The translations under genes and the position numbers were made by a program. The notes under the pieces are model-generated. The model saw only the letters and a program-made list of their open reading frames with translations. It had not been told where the DNA came from and did not search any database. DNA of 64,000 bases from Sporomusa acidovorans (GTDB lineage Bacteria > Bacillota > Negativicutes > Sporomusales > Sporomusaceae). Location: the NCBI RefSeq assembly GCF_002257695.2, contig NZ_CP155571.1. One strand, 5' to 3'. Of this stretch, positions 1 through 8,079 are shown in pieces (the stretch's first letter is position 1; every line of letters starts with the position of its first letter).

Positions 1-843
1 GGTTTGGTACTGTCGCGGTTAGGTGGAGGCATTGGAACCAGAGGACCTGGTGAAACAAAGCTTGAAGTTGACCGGCGACGGATAAGAGCCAGGATTAGTG
101 ATATTGAGAAAGAAATTGAAAATTTAAAAACGCATAGATATTTGCACCGGGAACGACGTCAGGCATCAAAAATTCCTACATTAGCATTAGTAGGTTATAC
201 GAATGCGGGAAAATCGAGTTTGCTAAATAAACTTACAGATGCGGGAGTATTAGCAGAAAATAAATTGTTTGCAACACTAGATCCGACAACACGCCGGATG
301 AAATTACCGGGTGGTAAAGAAATACTCCTTACGGATACGGTTGGTTTTATTCAAAAACTTCCGCATCAGCTAATTGCGGCTTTTCGAGGCACATTGGAAG
401 AGGTGGTTCAAGCCGATCTGTTATTGCATGTGGTTGATGCCAGCCATCCGCAGTACGAAAAACAGATGCTGGCCGTATATCAAGTTCTCAGGGAACTTGG
501 AGCTGATACTAAGCAGACGATAACCGTATTTAATAAAATAGATAAGGTTGACAGTGAGTATATAATTGAACGAATGCTGCGGCAAGCAAGTGCTATTGCG
601 GTATCGGCGGTTGAAGGAACCAATATTAATAAACTGCTTACAATGATGGAGGATACTATTAAGGCGGCAAATATTGATATTAGGTTAGTCATACCTTACG
701 ATGAGAGTGGGGTCATGGCTAAACTATATGATATTGCTGCGGTAAATTCAGTAGAATATAGTGCGGAGGGTATTCATGTATTTGCTTCACTGTCGCAAGA
801 ATATGTGGAGCGCTATAGAAAATATGTGATAGGAGACGAATAA
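1..843 (+). CDS. hflX: Ribosome-associated GTPase HflX, 5'-truncated
   Basis: HflX binds the 50S ribosomal subunit and hydrolyses GTP; in known members it splits or rescues stalled ribosomes. The frame is open from base 1, so the true start and the N-terminal domain lie outside the window; about 280 residues remain. Numbering from the TTG at base 4, the glycine-rich segment GGGIGTRGPGETKLE is at residues 7-21, a coiled-coil linker at 30-55, the P-loop GYTNAGKS at 64-71, the G3 motif DTVG at 111-114 and the G4 motif NKID near 180. The gene ends 3 bases before the YnbB-type gene, the order also seen in Bacillus (ynbA-ynbB). Confidence 0.95.
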   Translation, partial: GLVLSRLGGGIGTRGPGETKLEVDRRRIRARISDIEKEIENLKTHRYLHRERRQASKIPTLALVGYTNAGKSSLLNKLTDAGVLAENKLFATLDPTTRRMKLPGGKEILLTDTVGFIQKLPHQLIAAFRGTLEEVVQADLLLHVVDASHPQYEKQMLAVYQVLRELGADTKQTITVFNKIDKVDSEYIIERMLRQASAIAVSAVEGTNINKLLTMMEDTIKAANIDIRLVIPYDESGVMAKLYDIAAVNSVEYSAEGIHVFASLSQEYVERYRKYVIGDE

Positions 844-846
844 GTA

Positions 847-2088
847 ATGAGATTATTTTCTGATAAAATTATGGCATTAAAAACAAAAACCCTAGAACAG
901 GCACGTCCACTTTTTGCAAAAATTGATGAGACAGCTGAGCAAAATACAGCCAGGGTACTTGCCGCGTTTCGGAATCAACAGATATCCGAATATCTTTTTC
1001 GTACAACGACCGGCTATGGGTATGGTGATAGTGGGCGGGAGCGCCTTGAAGCGGTTTGGGCAGAATTATGCGGAGCAGAGAAAGCTTTAATGCGAACCCA
1101 ATTTGTATCCGGGACCCATGCGTTAGCTTGCGTTTTATTCGGTTTGCTGCGCCCTGGAGATGAATTGTTGGCAGTTACGGGTGCTCCATATGATACTATG
1201 CAAACCGTTATTGGACATGCAGTTCATACACCAGGGTCATTAAAAGAGTGCGGTGTTAGCTATCAAGAAATACCGATGAATCAAGGTGGTGTAAATCTCG
1301 ACTTAATTGCTCAAAGTATAAACAGTAACACTAAAATAGCACTAATACAACGTTCACGGGGATATAGTTTACGCAAACCATTATCAATTAGTGAAATCAG
1401 TGCGGTATGTGCTGAAATTAAGAAACACAGGAGAGACTGTATTTGTTTTGTTGATAACTGTTATGGTGAATTTGTCGATACGGTTGAGCCAATAGCGGCT
1501 GGTGCCGATATTATGGCAGGATCGCTGATCAAAAATCCAGGTGGCGGATTAGCACCGTCAGGTGGATATATTGTAGGTAAATCAGATTTAGTGGAGATGG
1601 CGTCATATCGTTTAACAGCACCAGGACTGGGGGGGAATTTAGGCGCCAGTCTTGCCGACAGCCGGTTATTGTATCAAGGATTATTTTTAGCGCCTCATGT
1701 TGTGGCTCAGTCGTTAAAAGGAGCTATATTTGCCGCCATATTATTTGATTTGTTAGGCTATAAAACATTACCGCGCTTTGATGAATTGCGAAGTGACATT
1801 ATTCAAGCCGTAGAACTGGGGTCACCGGAGAAAATGCTTGCATTTTGTCAAGGCCTGCAGGAATATTCACCAGTGGATGCTCATGTGCGGCCAATACCAG
1901 GACCAATGCCCGGATATACAGATCAGGTAATAATGGCAGGCGGGACCTTTATTCAAGGTTCATCCATAGAACTTAGTGCCGACGGTCCGCTGCGTCCACC
2001 TTACATTATTTATTTGCAGGGTGGATTAACCTTTGAACACGCTATGCTTGGCATATTAGGGGCAGCTAATGCTATTGACAGTATATAA
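847..2088 (+). CDS. YnbB-type PLP enzyme (methionine gamma-lyase/aluminium resistance family)
   Basis: This 413-residue fold-type I PLP enzyme belongs to the Met_gamma_lyase family, often annotated as aluminium resistance protein; no physiological reaction is firmly known. Visible features are the cofactor-binding stretch SGTHALA (88-94), the aspartate-containing FVDNCYGE (201-208) and the probable Schiff-base lysine in GSLIKNPGGG (Lys229). The ATG follows the hflX stop after three bases, so the two genes are almost certainly co-transcribed and perhaps translationally coupled. A carbon-sulfur lyase role is inferred from the family only. Confidence 0.88.
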   Translation: MRLFSDKIMALKTKTLEQARPLFAKIDETAEQNTARVLAAFRNQQISEYLFRTTTGYGYGDSGRERLEAVWAELCGAEKALMRTQFVSGTHALACVLFGLLRPGDELLAVTGAPYDTMQTVIGHAVHTPGSLKECGVSYQEIPMNQGGVNLDLIAQSINSNTKIALIQRSRGYSLRKPLSISEISAVCAEIKKHRRDCICFVDNCYGEFVDTVEPIAAGADIMAGSLIKNPGGGLAPSGGYIVGKSDLVEMASYRLTAPGLGGNLGASLADSRLLYQGLFLAPHVVAQSLKGAIFAAILFDLLGYKTLPRFDELRSDIIQAVELGSPEKMLAFCQGLQEYSPVDAHVRPIPGPMPGYTDQVIMAGGTFIQGSSIELSADGPLRPPYIIYLQGGLTFEHAMLGILGAANAIDSI

Positions 2089-2213
2089 GCAAGACATTTC
2101 TTTACATATTTATTAAATAGAACTATTTTTAACAGGAAAAAAAGTAAAAATGTCGAATACAGCAGAAGTATGGCTGTCTGTAGCTTGAAAAAAAATGTTT
2201 TTTGGTGGTTCGT

Positions 2214-3395
2214 GTGGAATATATAATTGCCAGTTTGATTGCTATTTTTGTCGCAACATTCATTGTTTATAAGGTAGCAAACAACATATTAGGGCTTAAC
2301 TTGCATATAAAGCCACTTCTGCTATGCGCAGTATGTGCTATGTTTATCAGTTTAGTCTTACCCAAGATTATTGTTGGGTTTGCTGGTTTACCTGGAACGT
2401 TAGCTGCATTAGCAATTGTCGCGGTTACTTTTGCTTATTTTGTTGCAAGGTATGAAAATAAGACTTTACTGCGACAAGAAACTCGAGAAATTAATGCTGA
2501 AACGCTTCCTTCTGTTGCCATGGAAGAAGGGAAAAGTGTTGATAGCGTTGCAGCTAGCGATCAAGTAGTTGAAACAGAAGAGGATAAGCTAAAAGATACT
2601 CTATCAATGGCCAATATAGAGTCTGAGTTAGCGGAGGCGGAAATTAGTGTCTCTATTTCAGTTAATGAAACTATTGAAGATGAAAATCAATTTGCAGGCC
2701 AACAATATTCAAATGGTCAGGTTGACTCAGACGAGCAAATAAACAAAGAAATAATTAAAGAAGAAATAGCTGCTAGTGAAGTTATCGCCTCTTTTAAGAC
2801 TGACGCTGGTGATAGTGATAGGGAAGAAGCAATTCAGCTTTTAAAAACAACCACTGAGGATAAATTAGAACTATTTTCTCATGAAACAGATGAAAAAGTT
2901 GAGATACAAGAACAAGCCGCATCAGAACCGTTGCTTTGGCAGGAGGATCGTAGATCAAATATGAATGATAGTGAGTCAACCGAAAGTGTACAATTTCAAT
3001 CTGAACAATTAGATGATCTAATTGAGTTTGCTTTTTCGAGTAAAGAAAATCAGGATTACCGCACTGCTTTTAATGCTTTTAGCAGAGCGTTAACCTTGTA
3101 TCCCAATAGCCAGGCAGCACCGTTCCTTGTAGTTGAAATAGGCAACATACTCAAAAATAAAGGAGATTATGATGAAGCCATCAAAGTATTTTCAAATGGT
3201 CGTAATTTTCTACAAACCAAGCAAGATGTGATGATAGAACAAGAGTTTATTAGTACTATTGCTTATTTGCGGATTATCAAAAATATTTTACTTCAGAACA
3301 ACTTAGGAGATGTTCCATTTTCGAAGATACCGCCAGAAATAATAAAGCTAATAGACGAAGAGTTCAGAGAATGGCGTAATGTAAGTAATTTCTAA
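2214..3395 (+). CDS. Membrane-anchored protein with acidic linker and C-terminal TPR-like region
   Basis: No family is recognised. The N-terminus holds about three hydrophobic segments within the first 85 residues. An acidic, Glu/Asp/Ser-rich low-complexity linker of roughly 180 residues follows. The last ~130 residues are helical and TPR-like (AFNAFSRALTLYPNS, then GDYDEAIKVFSNGRNF). I prefer the GTG at 2214, which has GGTGG five bases upstream; an in-frame TTG at 2202 lies before that site. The design suggests a membrane-tethered scaffold whose TPR region would be cytoplasmic. It is followed after 37 bases by a PRC-barrel protein with a similar acidic segment, so the two may work together. 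Confidence 0.75.
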   Translation: MEYIIASLIAIFVATFIVYKVANNILGLNLHIKPLLLCAVCAMFISLVLPKIIVGFAGLPGTLAALAIVAVTFAYFVARYENKTLLRQETREINAETLPSVAMEEGKSVDSVAASDQVVETEEDKLKDTLSMANIESELAEAEISVSISVNETIEDENQFAGQQYSNGQVDSDEQINKEIIKEEIAASEVIASFKTDAGDSDREEAIQLLKTTTEDKLELFSHETDEKVEIQEQAASEPLLWQEDRRSNMNDSESTESVQFQSEQLDDLIEFAFSSKENQDYRTAFNAFSRALTLYPNSQAAPFLVVEIGNILKNKGDYDEAIKVFSNGRNFLQTKQDVMIEQEFISTIAYLRIIKNILLQNNLGDVPFSKIPPEIIKLIDEEFREWRNVSNF

Positions 3396-3432
3396 TTAAT
3401 TTAATTTAGAGAATAGAGAAGATGGAGGTAAT

Positions 3433-4272
3433 ATGATGAAAAAGAGTGTAGACATTATTGGACAACCAGTTATCAGCATTACTGAAGGTAAAGAGTTGGG
3501 TAATGTTAAAGAACTGCTTATTAACCAAACCAATGGTACAATAGCTGCATTGGTTATTGATGATGGAAAATGGTATTTAGGTGCTCGGCTATTACCGTTT
3601 GAAGGGATAGCGGGTCTGGGCGAGTATGCAGTTACGGTCAATACTAGTGAGGATATTATAGCGGTTGCTGATCGGCCGGAATTCGAAAAAATGTTTGAAG
3701 CTGGTGTAAAAGTTATTGGTACTAAGGTACTTACTAGAGGCGGTAAAATTTACGGAAAAATAATTGAATTAAGAATCGATAATTCCGGCAAAATTGTTAC
3801 CTGCGATATGGAAAAAGAAGATAGTGAGGTAGTAGAAATTCCTGCACAGAGTATCGTAACCTTTGGTAAAGAGGTATTAATCATAGCTGACAGTTCTGAT
3901 AGTAATGAAGTATCTAATAAGAATTCTGCAGATGTAAATGTTGAAGCGGCACCGGTGAAGCCTGTTATAGATACTGTTGCTGCTTCACAACCGGAGGTAA
4001 TTGAGACTCCACAACCTGAAGAAATTATAGAAGAAATTAAAGCAGAAAATAAGGAAGACGTTAAAGAACAAGAGCAACAGCCTGTTGATGACTCAGCTAA
4101 AAAATTTGACGATAAACATCGGAAATTTTTACTCGGTAAGAAAGCCGCTCGCCGCATTGAGACTGACAATGGAATGCTAATTATTGAGCAAGGCGCCGAA
4201 ATAACAGAAGAAGTGTTACAAAAGGCTAAGCTTGCAGGAAAATTTGTTGAATTGTCAATGAACATTCAGTAG
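3433..4272 (+). CDS. PRC-barrel domain protein
   Basis: This 279-residue protein opens with two PRC-barrel-like beta modules. The first (about 1-75) contains GKELGNVKELLIN, and the second (about 90-150) contains GGKIYGKIIELRI. A Glu/Pro-rich linker follows (about 155-225), then a short basic C-terminal module (KKAARRIETDNGMLI). PRC barrels occur in RimM and in photosynthetic and sporulation-associated proteins and usually bind other proteins. A strong ribosome site (GGAGG) precedes ATG 3433; a second ATG follows immediately. The gene ends before an intrinsic terminator-like hairpin. The exact role is unknown. Confidence 0.82.
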   Translation: MMKKSVDIIGQPVISITEGKELGNVKELLINQTNGTIAALVIDDGKWYLGARLLPFEGIAGLGEYAVTVNTSEDIIAVADRPEFEKMFEAGVKVIGTKVLTRGGKIYGKIIELRIDNSGKIVTCDMEKEDSEVVEIPAQSIVTFGKEVLIIADSSDSNEVSNKNSADVNVEAAPVKPVIDTVAASQPEVIETPQPEEIIEEIKAENKEDVKEQEQQPVDDSAKKFDDKHRKFLLGKKAARRIETDNGMLIIEQGAEITEEVLQKAKLAGKFVELSMNIQ

Positions 4273-4295
4273 AAATATAAAAACGATGATATATT

Positions 4296-4331
4296 GCAAG
4301 TCCCCCGCCACTAATTGTAGCGGGGGCTTGC
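4296..4331 (+). terminator. Hairpin terminator after the PRC-barrel gene
   Basis: The arms GCAAG-CCCCCGC and GCGGGGG-CTTGC form a 12-bp stem with a single bulged T at 4301 and an 11-base loop. It lies 24 bases after the stop codon. The following sequence is T-rich but has no clean T-run, so termination strength is uncertain. Confidence 0.75.
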
Positions 4332-4406
4332 TTACTTAATTGAAATAAAAAATAGAGTTTTATTTACAACTACTAATGATGCAGTGAAAGGATTAAGTGG
4401 GGTCTT

Positions 4407-5786
4407 GTGCAGACTGTAACTTTAAAAAATACCAACATAATATTATTTTTAATAATTATCATGTTATTCAGTTCGGTAAGCATGATTGCAGCTAACACAG
4501 CTTTTATGGTTACGGATGGAATTTATCAAGGAGTTACTGTGGGAGATATTCCTGTCGGTGGGTTATCGGTAATTCAAGCCCAAGCAAAAATTGCAGCTAT
4601 TGTTGAAGAGCGAATTGTAAAATCACCGGTGATTATACTAGTATACCACGAACAAAAATGGATAATATCTGCACAAGACATCGATCTGAATATTGAAGCG
4701 GACAAGCTAGCTCAGCAGGCATACGCTGTTGGGCGAACCGGGAATGTTGTTAATCGTTTAAAAGAAAGATATTTAGCGATTAACCAAGGGCAGGAATTAC
4801 CGTTAACTGTTCAATATAATCAAGATAAAATTTATGATATTTTGACTAAAATTGCGAAAAGTGTTGACCAAAAGCCGCAAAATGCAATGTTAAAGATGAC
4901 CGAGAATTCTAGGATTGAAATAGCTCCGGAAATAGTTGGTCATAAAGTTGATCTAAATAAAACATTGTTAAATATTGTAGAAAATCTTAATACGAAACTT
5001 ACATTTTCATTAAGCCTGTCAGTAGATGATCTTCAGCCTTCAATTTCGGCGTATGATCTCAAAGATATTGACGGACTAATTGCTTCCTATATTACACAGT
5101 TCAACCCTTGGGATCAAAATCGTACTCAAAATGTACTATTAGCAGCTCGTAGCATTAACGGTGTGCTGGTTAGAACCGGAGAAATATTTTCATTTAATGA
5201 TGTGGTGGGATTAAGATTACCTAAGTATGGGTATAAAGAAGCCCCTGGATATATCAACGGGGTGTTAGTGCCAGATTGGGGTGGGGGAGTGTGCCAGGTC
5301 AGTAGTACATTATATAATGCTGTTTTATTAGCAGACTTAGGCATTGAAGAACGTACATCCCATTTTTATCCACCTGGCTATGTACCTATTGGACAAGATG
5401 CAACAGTCGCTGACAATCAACTAGATTTTAAATTTAAAAATACATCACCCTATAATATTTATATTGCAAGTGAAATATTAGGGAATAGACTTGTTGTTAC
5501 TATTTTTGGCAGGCAAGTAGAAAACTCCCCGGAAATCTCCGTAATATCTACTGATAAAAGAGTTTTGGAGCCTAATACTATTATTCAACAAGATCAAAAC
5601 TTAGAATTAGGTCGAGAAGTCATAGAATCCGAGGGGCAAAAAGGTTTTCAGGTAACTACCTATCGGATTAAAAAAATTAACGGAAAAGTAATTAATAAAG
5701 AACTTCTAGCCACAGATGAATTTAAGCCGGTCGATAGAGTAGTACGTATTGGAACTAAAATGCCGGCACAACAATCTAAAAAATAA
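4407..5786 (+). CDS. VanW family protein with G5-like domain
   Basis: This 459-residue exported or membrane-anchored protein has an N-terminal hydrophobic segment (about 8-30), a putative peptidoglycan-binding region (about 35-210), the VanW domain (about 225-370) and a C-terminal G5-like domain (about 375-450). The conserved VanW core is present as GGGVCQVSSTLYNA near residue 290 and RTSHFYPPGYVP after it. VanW proteins accompany some vancomycin-resistance loci but are common core genes in Firmicutes, so this is no evidence of resistance. The start is GTG with AAGTGGGG just upstream. The role is probably in the cell envelope; the substrate is unknown. Confidence 0.9.
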   Translation: MQTVTLKNTNIILFLIIIMLFSSVSMIAANTAFMVTDGIYQGVTVGDIPVGGLSVIQAQAKIAAIVEERIVKSPVIILVYHEQKWIISAQDIDLNIEADKLAQQAYAVGRTGNVVNRLKERYLAINQGQELPLTVQYNQDKIYDILTKIAKSVDQKPQNAMLKMTENSRIEIAPEIVGHKVDLNKTLLNIVENLNTKLTFSLSLSVDDLQPSISAYDLKDIDGLIASYITQFNPWDQNRTQNVLLAARSINGVLVRTGEIFSFNDVVGLRLPKYGYKEAPGYINGVLVPDWGGGVCQVSSTLYNAVLLADLGIEERTSHFYPPGYVPIGQDATVADNQLDFKFKNTSPYNIYIASEILGNRLVVTIFGRQVENSPEISVISTDKRVLEPNTIIQQDQNLELGREVIESEGQKGFQVTTYRIKKINGKVINKELLATDEFKPVDRVVRIGTKMPAQQSKK

Positions 5787-5812
5787 GCACTAGTTAAATG
5801 TTTATAAATATA

Positions 5813-5860
5813 AAAACTAAACCCAAAGCAGCTTAACGGAGTTGCTTTGGGTTTAGTTTT
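5813..5860. terminator. Bidirectional terminator between the vanW-like gene and lexA
   Basis: A perfect 18-bp stem (5813-5830 pairs with 5843-5860) has a 12-base loop, a T-run on the plus side and an A-run before it that serves as the T-run on the minus strand. It sits between convergent genes and can end both transcripts. Confidence 0.92.
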
Positions 5861-5862
5861 TA

Positions 5863-6504
5863 TTATTGCAGCCGACGAAATACGCCGATGACTTTGCCCA
5901 ATATGCTTACATTGCGAGAGCAGATAGGATCCATAGTCGAGTTTTCAGGTTGCAAACGAATATAATCTTTTTCTTTATAAAAGCGTTTGACAGTTGCTTC
6001 TTCTTCATCAATAAGGGCAACAACGATATCACCGTTGCGGGCTGTGTTTTGAGAACACACTAAGACATAATCACCGTCTAGGATTCCGGCTTCAATCATA
6101 CTATCACCCTGAACCGTAAGCATAAATACGTCATTATCGCCAACAAGTTCTGTTGGGAGAGGATAAGTTTCTTCAATGTGTTCCACAGCTAAAATAGGCT
6201 TGCCAGCAGTTACACGTCCGACTAATGGCACGGGGGTCATTTGTTTTTGTCGCCAAGGTGCTTCATCCAAAACGTCAATCGCACGTGGTTTGGTAGGGTC
6301 TCTTCGAATAAACCCCATATCTTCAAGCTTTGATAGGTAACTATGTACTGTGGAGCTAGAACTTAGACCAACCGCTTCACCTATTTCTCGTACAGATGGA
6401 GGATAACCTTTAATCCGGAGATTGGTCTTAATATATTCGAGTATTTGTTTTTGTCTGGTATTAAGTAATGCTTCTTTATTAATGCTAATATGAATCACCA
6501 CCAA
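5863..6504 (-). CDS. lexA: SOS repressor LexA
   Basis: LexA represses DNA-damage genes and is inactivated by RecA-stimulated self-cleavage. In the 213-residue reading, the winged helix is at about 15-75 (GYPPSVREIGEAVG, SSSTVHSYL). The cleavage bond Ala100-Gly101 lies in GRVTAGKP, the catalytic Ser135 in VQGDSM, and the general-base Lys173 in EATVKRFY. All are intact, so the protein should be functional. The longest frame begins at a TTG (6504) without a ribosome site. The only good site, GGTGGTGA, is followed after six bases by ATT at 6489, so a rare AUU start is possible. A LexA operator overlaps its promoter. Confidence 0.97.
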   Translation of the reverse strand: MVVIHISINKEALLNTRQKQILEYIKTNLRIKGYPPSVREIGEAVGLSSSSTVHSYLSKLEDMGFIRRDPTKPRAIDVLDEAPWRQKQMTPVPLVGRVTAGKPILAVEHIEETYPLPTELVGDNDVFMLTVQGDSMIEAGILDGDYVLVCSQNTARNGDIVVALIDEEEATVKRFYKEKDYIRLQPENSTMDPICSRNVSILGKVIGVFRRLQ

Positions 6505-6536
6505 TTAATTTTGTGTATGTATATATCATTATTATA

Positions 6537-6575
6537 ATTATATCATTATAATAAATATTTGCAAACGTTCGTTCG
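6537..6575 (-). promoter_or_regulatory. lexA promoter with overlapping LexA operator (SOS box)
   Basis: On the minus strand 6575-6562 reads CGAACGAACGTTTG, matching the Gram-positive SOS box CGAAC-N4-GTTYG. Directly below it are a -35-like TTGCAA (6564-6559) and a -10 TATAAT (6542-6537), 16 bases apart. The operator overlaps the -35, as expected for autoregulation. Confidence 0.8.
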
Positions 6576-6677
6576 AGTTTCTATAGGCTGGTAATTATAT
6601 TTTTTATGTCCGATAATATCTATTATGTAAAGTAAACGCAAAAAGAGAGGGTCAGCCTAAAAAATCCACGTTATTTT

Positions 6678-7202
6678 TTATTTTTTGGTTCTAAAATCAC
6701 GTGGCAATTTAATTGAACCATTATTGGGCTTAGTTTCCCCTGGCTTAAAAGCAATACATCGCATTACTTTGCCATCTTTATATTTTCCGTTACCGTTAAT
6801 AAATGTATGTTCAAAATGGGTACAAAGATTCTCATTTTTAAACCGACAATCCGGACAATCTATTGTAGAAGCAACAAATCCTTTTTTAGCTGTACGTATA
6901 AACTGCTTTGAGCGTATAAAACTGTCTAAATATTCATTAATTATTCTACTTATTCCTTCTGTTTGCAGGTTATTTAATTTTTGCAGGTTTTTTATGACTC
7001 TATCTATTTCCACTTCATAAGGGAAGACATCAGGGATTTGTTCTAACAAAGCTATATCATCTGTAAGCGTTTTGAGTTTATTTTTGGCCTGTATCGGATT
7101 AGATCCGAGGTAAATAGATGTATTCTTGGGAAGCTTTGTTGCGGGATTATAAGTGCTATGCTTTAGATAAAATGTCCCATTTTTGCGTATTTCAATATTC
7201 AT
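6678..7202 (-). CDS. Hypothetical protein with C-terminal Cys/His cluster
   Basis: This 174-residue protein belongs to no family I recognise. The N-terminal third is basic and beta-rich (KNGTFYLKHSTYN, then YLGSNPIQAKNKLKTL), the middle is helical, and the C-terminal part carries CPDC, C-x-HFEH and MRC, a possible zinc site of about 40 residues. The ATG has a strong ribosome site (GAGGTGATTAA). The N-terminal pattern faintly recalls DNA-arm-binding regions of integrases, but there is no catalytic domain. It stands alone between lexA and a hairpin-rich intergenic region, transcribed toward lexA. Confidence 0.7.
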   Translation of the reverse strand: MNIEIRKNGTFYLKHSTYNPATKLPKNTSIYLGSNPIQAKNKLKTLTDDIALLEQIPDVFPYEVEIDRVIKNLQKLNNLQTEGISRIINEYLDSFIRSKQFIRTAKKGFVASTIDCPDCRFKNENLCTHFEHTFINGNGKYKDGKVMRCIAFKPGETKPNNGSIKLPRDFRTKK

Positions 7203-7316
7203 TTAATCACCTCACTAAAATCATTTTATTATAAATAAAATATACTCACATATTAAATGTGCGTAAAGAATCCAGGCAAATCAGTAGACTCACATTAAAT
7301 TTATGAGTATATTATA

Positions 7317-7367
7317 AAGCATCCATACTGAACTCACAAGTATAAAGTGAGTTCAGTATGGATGCTT
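7317..7367 (+). terminator. Strong orphan terminator hairpin
   Basis: A perfect 21-bp stem (7317-7337 with 7347-7367) has a 9-base loop and is followed by a T-run on the plus strand. No plus-strand gene lies upstream for over 1.4 kb, since the preceding genes are all on the minus strand. It therefore either ends a small RNA or shields the spore-coat operon from antisense read-through. Confidence 0.8.
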
Positions 7368-7383
7368 TTTTATTAATTAATTC

Positions 7384-7427
7384 CATAATCGCGAATATCG
7401 CGATTATGTTGCGGTTATAATCGCAAC
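7384..7427. promoter_or_regulatory. Operator-like array of ATAATCGC(G) half-sites
   Basis: Four half-sites lie in alternating orientation: ATAATCGCG (7385-7393), CGCGATTAT (7399-7407), GCGGTTAT (7411-7418) and ATAATCGC (7418-7425). They form a perfect palindrome plus an imperfect one about 140 bases before the first gene of the coat-like operon. They resemble tandem binding sites for a dimeric regulator; the regulator is unknown. Confidence 0.45.
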
Positions 7428-7564
7428 TATCAGATGGGAATTTCAGCAAAGGATTTAATTACCAGATATCCATTGCTATATTTTTGCATAGCGGGGTGAA
7501 ATAAATAAAATACTATTTTTACGCTAGCTTTTGAATAAAAAATTAGAATCAGAAATGGAAAGGT

Positions 7565-7786
7565 ATGGTGATTTATATCGTAAAATCCTCCTATAAGTCC
7601 AGATCTACGGCTAATCTTTACGAATTTGCTGCTGAAGATTTGGGCAGCTTTGATAAAAAATCTGATAAATCCAAACAGGACTTAGCAGCAAATTCAATGG
7701 ATGATAATTTTAGTTACTCAATGGAGTTTCCGACTAATGCTTATGTTCATAATCATAATGGCGAAGCATACGATATTGTTGACTAA
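7565..7786 (+). CDS. Small hypothetical protein, first gene of the coat-like operon
   Basis: This 73-residue, polar, Ser/Asn/Asp-rich protein has no recognised domain and no signal peptide. A GGAAAGG ribosome site lies just before ATG 7565; the next codon, GTG 7568, is better spaced and may be the real start. It precedes two CotF-like genes by 38 bases and is probably co-transcribed with them. A spore-coat or spore-crust role is inferred from context only. Confidence 0.6.
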   Translation: MVIYIVKSSYKSRSTANLYEFAAEDLGSFDKKSDKSKQDLAANSMDDNFSYSMEFPTNAYVHNHNGEAYDIVD

Positions 7787-7824
7787 ACAACAGTGCAGTT
7801 AATCTCTTTCGGAGGTGGCAAATT

Positions 7825-8058
7825 ATGGCTCATTACGGTAATCAATACTCTCAAGGACCAACCCAAAAAGAAAAAATGTATTTAGAAGATGCTTTGCAAA
7901 TGGAAAATCTCGCAATTTCTAAGTATAATGTTTATGCTGATCAGTGCCGGGATAGTGAGATTAAAAGTTTGCTATTTAGTATTTCTAAGAATAAACGTCA
8001 GCATGCAGACAGAATAAAACAACTGATTAACAATAGAAAGAGTCAACAATATCAGTAA
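7825..8058 (+). CDS. Small ferritin-like/coat-associated helical protein
   Basis: This 77-residue protein is essentially one long helical hairpin (EDALQMENLAISKYNVYADQ, then SISKNKRQHADRIKQLI), with Glu and His spacing like half of a ferritin-like or CotF bundle. Short CotF-like proteins of this type occur in spore formers of the Sporomusaceae and Clostridia. A strong GGAGGTGG site lies eight bases before the ATG. It lies between a small polar protein and a CotF-type protein, which supports a shared spore-surface role. Confidence 0.7.
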   Translation: MAHYGNQYSQGPTQKEKMYLEDALQMENLAISKYNVYADQCRDSEIKSLLFSISKNKRQHADRIKQLINNRKSQQYQ

Positions 8059-8079
8059 ATTTTGTGATGAGGTGATTCT

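Larger units (their letters stand above)
7203..7564. other. Hairpin-rich intergenic region, 362 bp
   Basis: There is no convincing gene between the divergent starts at 7202 (-) and 7565 (+). It holds four consecutive inverted repeats: an imperfect 23-nt pair (7239-7261 with 7291-7313, 20 of 23 matching), a perfect 21-bp terminator-like hairpin (7317-7367), a 10-bp palindrome (7384-7408) and a smaller hairpin (7408-7427). The last two are built from repeated ATAATCGC(G) half-sites and look operator-like. A 21-codon frame near 7434 is too short to call. Confidence 0.7.

Noticed and set aside
3750..4265. 171-codon minus-strand frame opposite the PRC-barrel gene
   Set aside because: It is a Ser/Ile-rich shadow of the acidic coding strand; the opposite gene has a strong ribosome site and domain pattern.
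4407..5786. Vancomycin-resistance locus from the VanW domain
   Set aside because: No vanHAX, vanRS or related genes are nearby; VanW/G5 proteins are common core genes in Firmicutes.
6678..7202. Phage integrase fragment
   Set aside because: Only the N-terminal pattern is faintly similar; no catalytic Arg/His/Tyr residues or attachment-site repeats are seen.
7434..7499. 21-codon frame starting ATG GGA ATT TCA
   Set aside because: It is too short and has no ribosome site; it loosely resembles a DUF542/DUF1858 fragment but could be chance.
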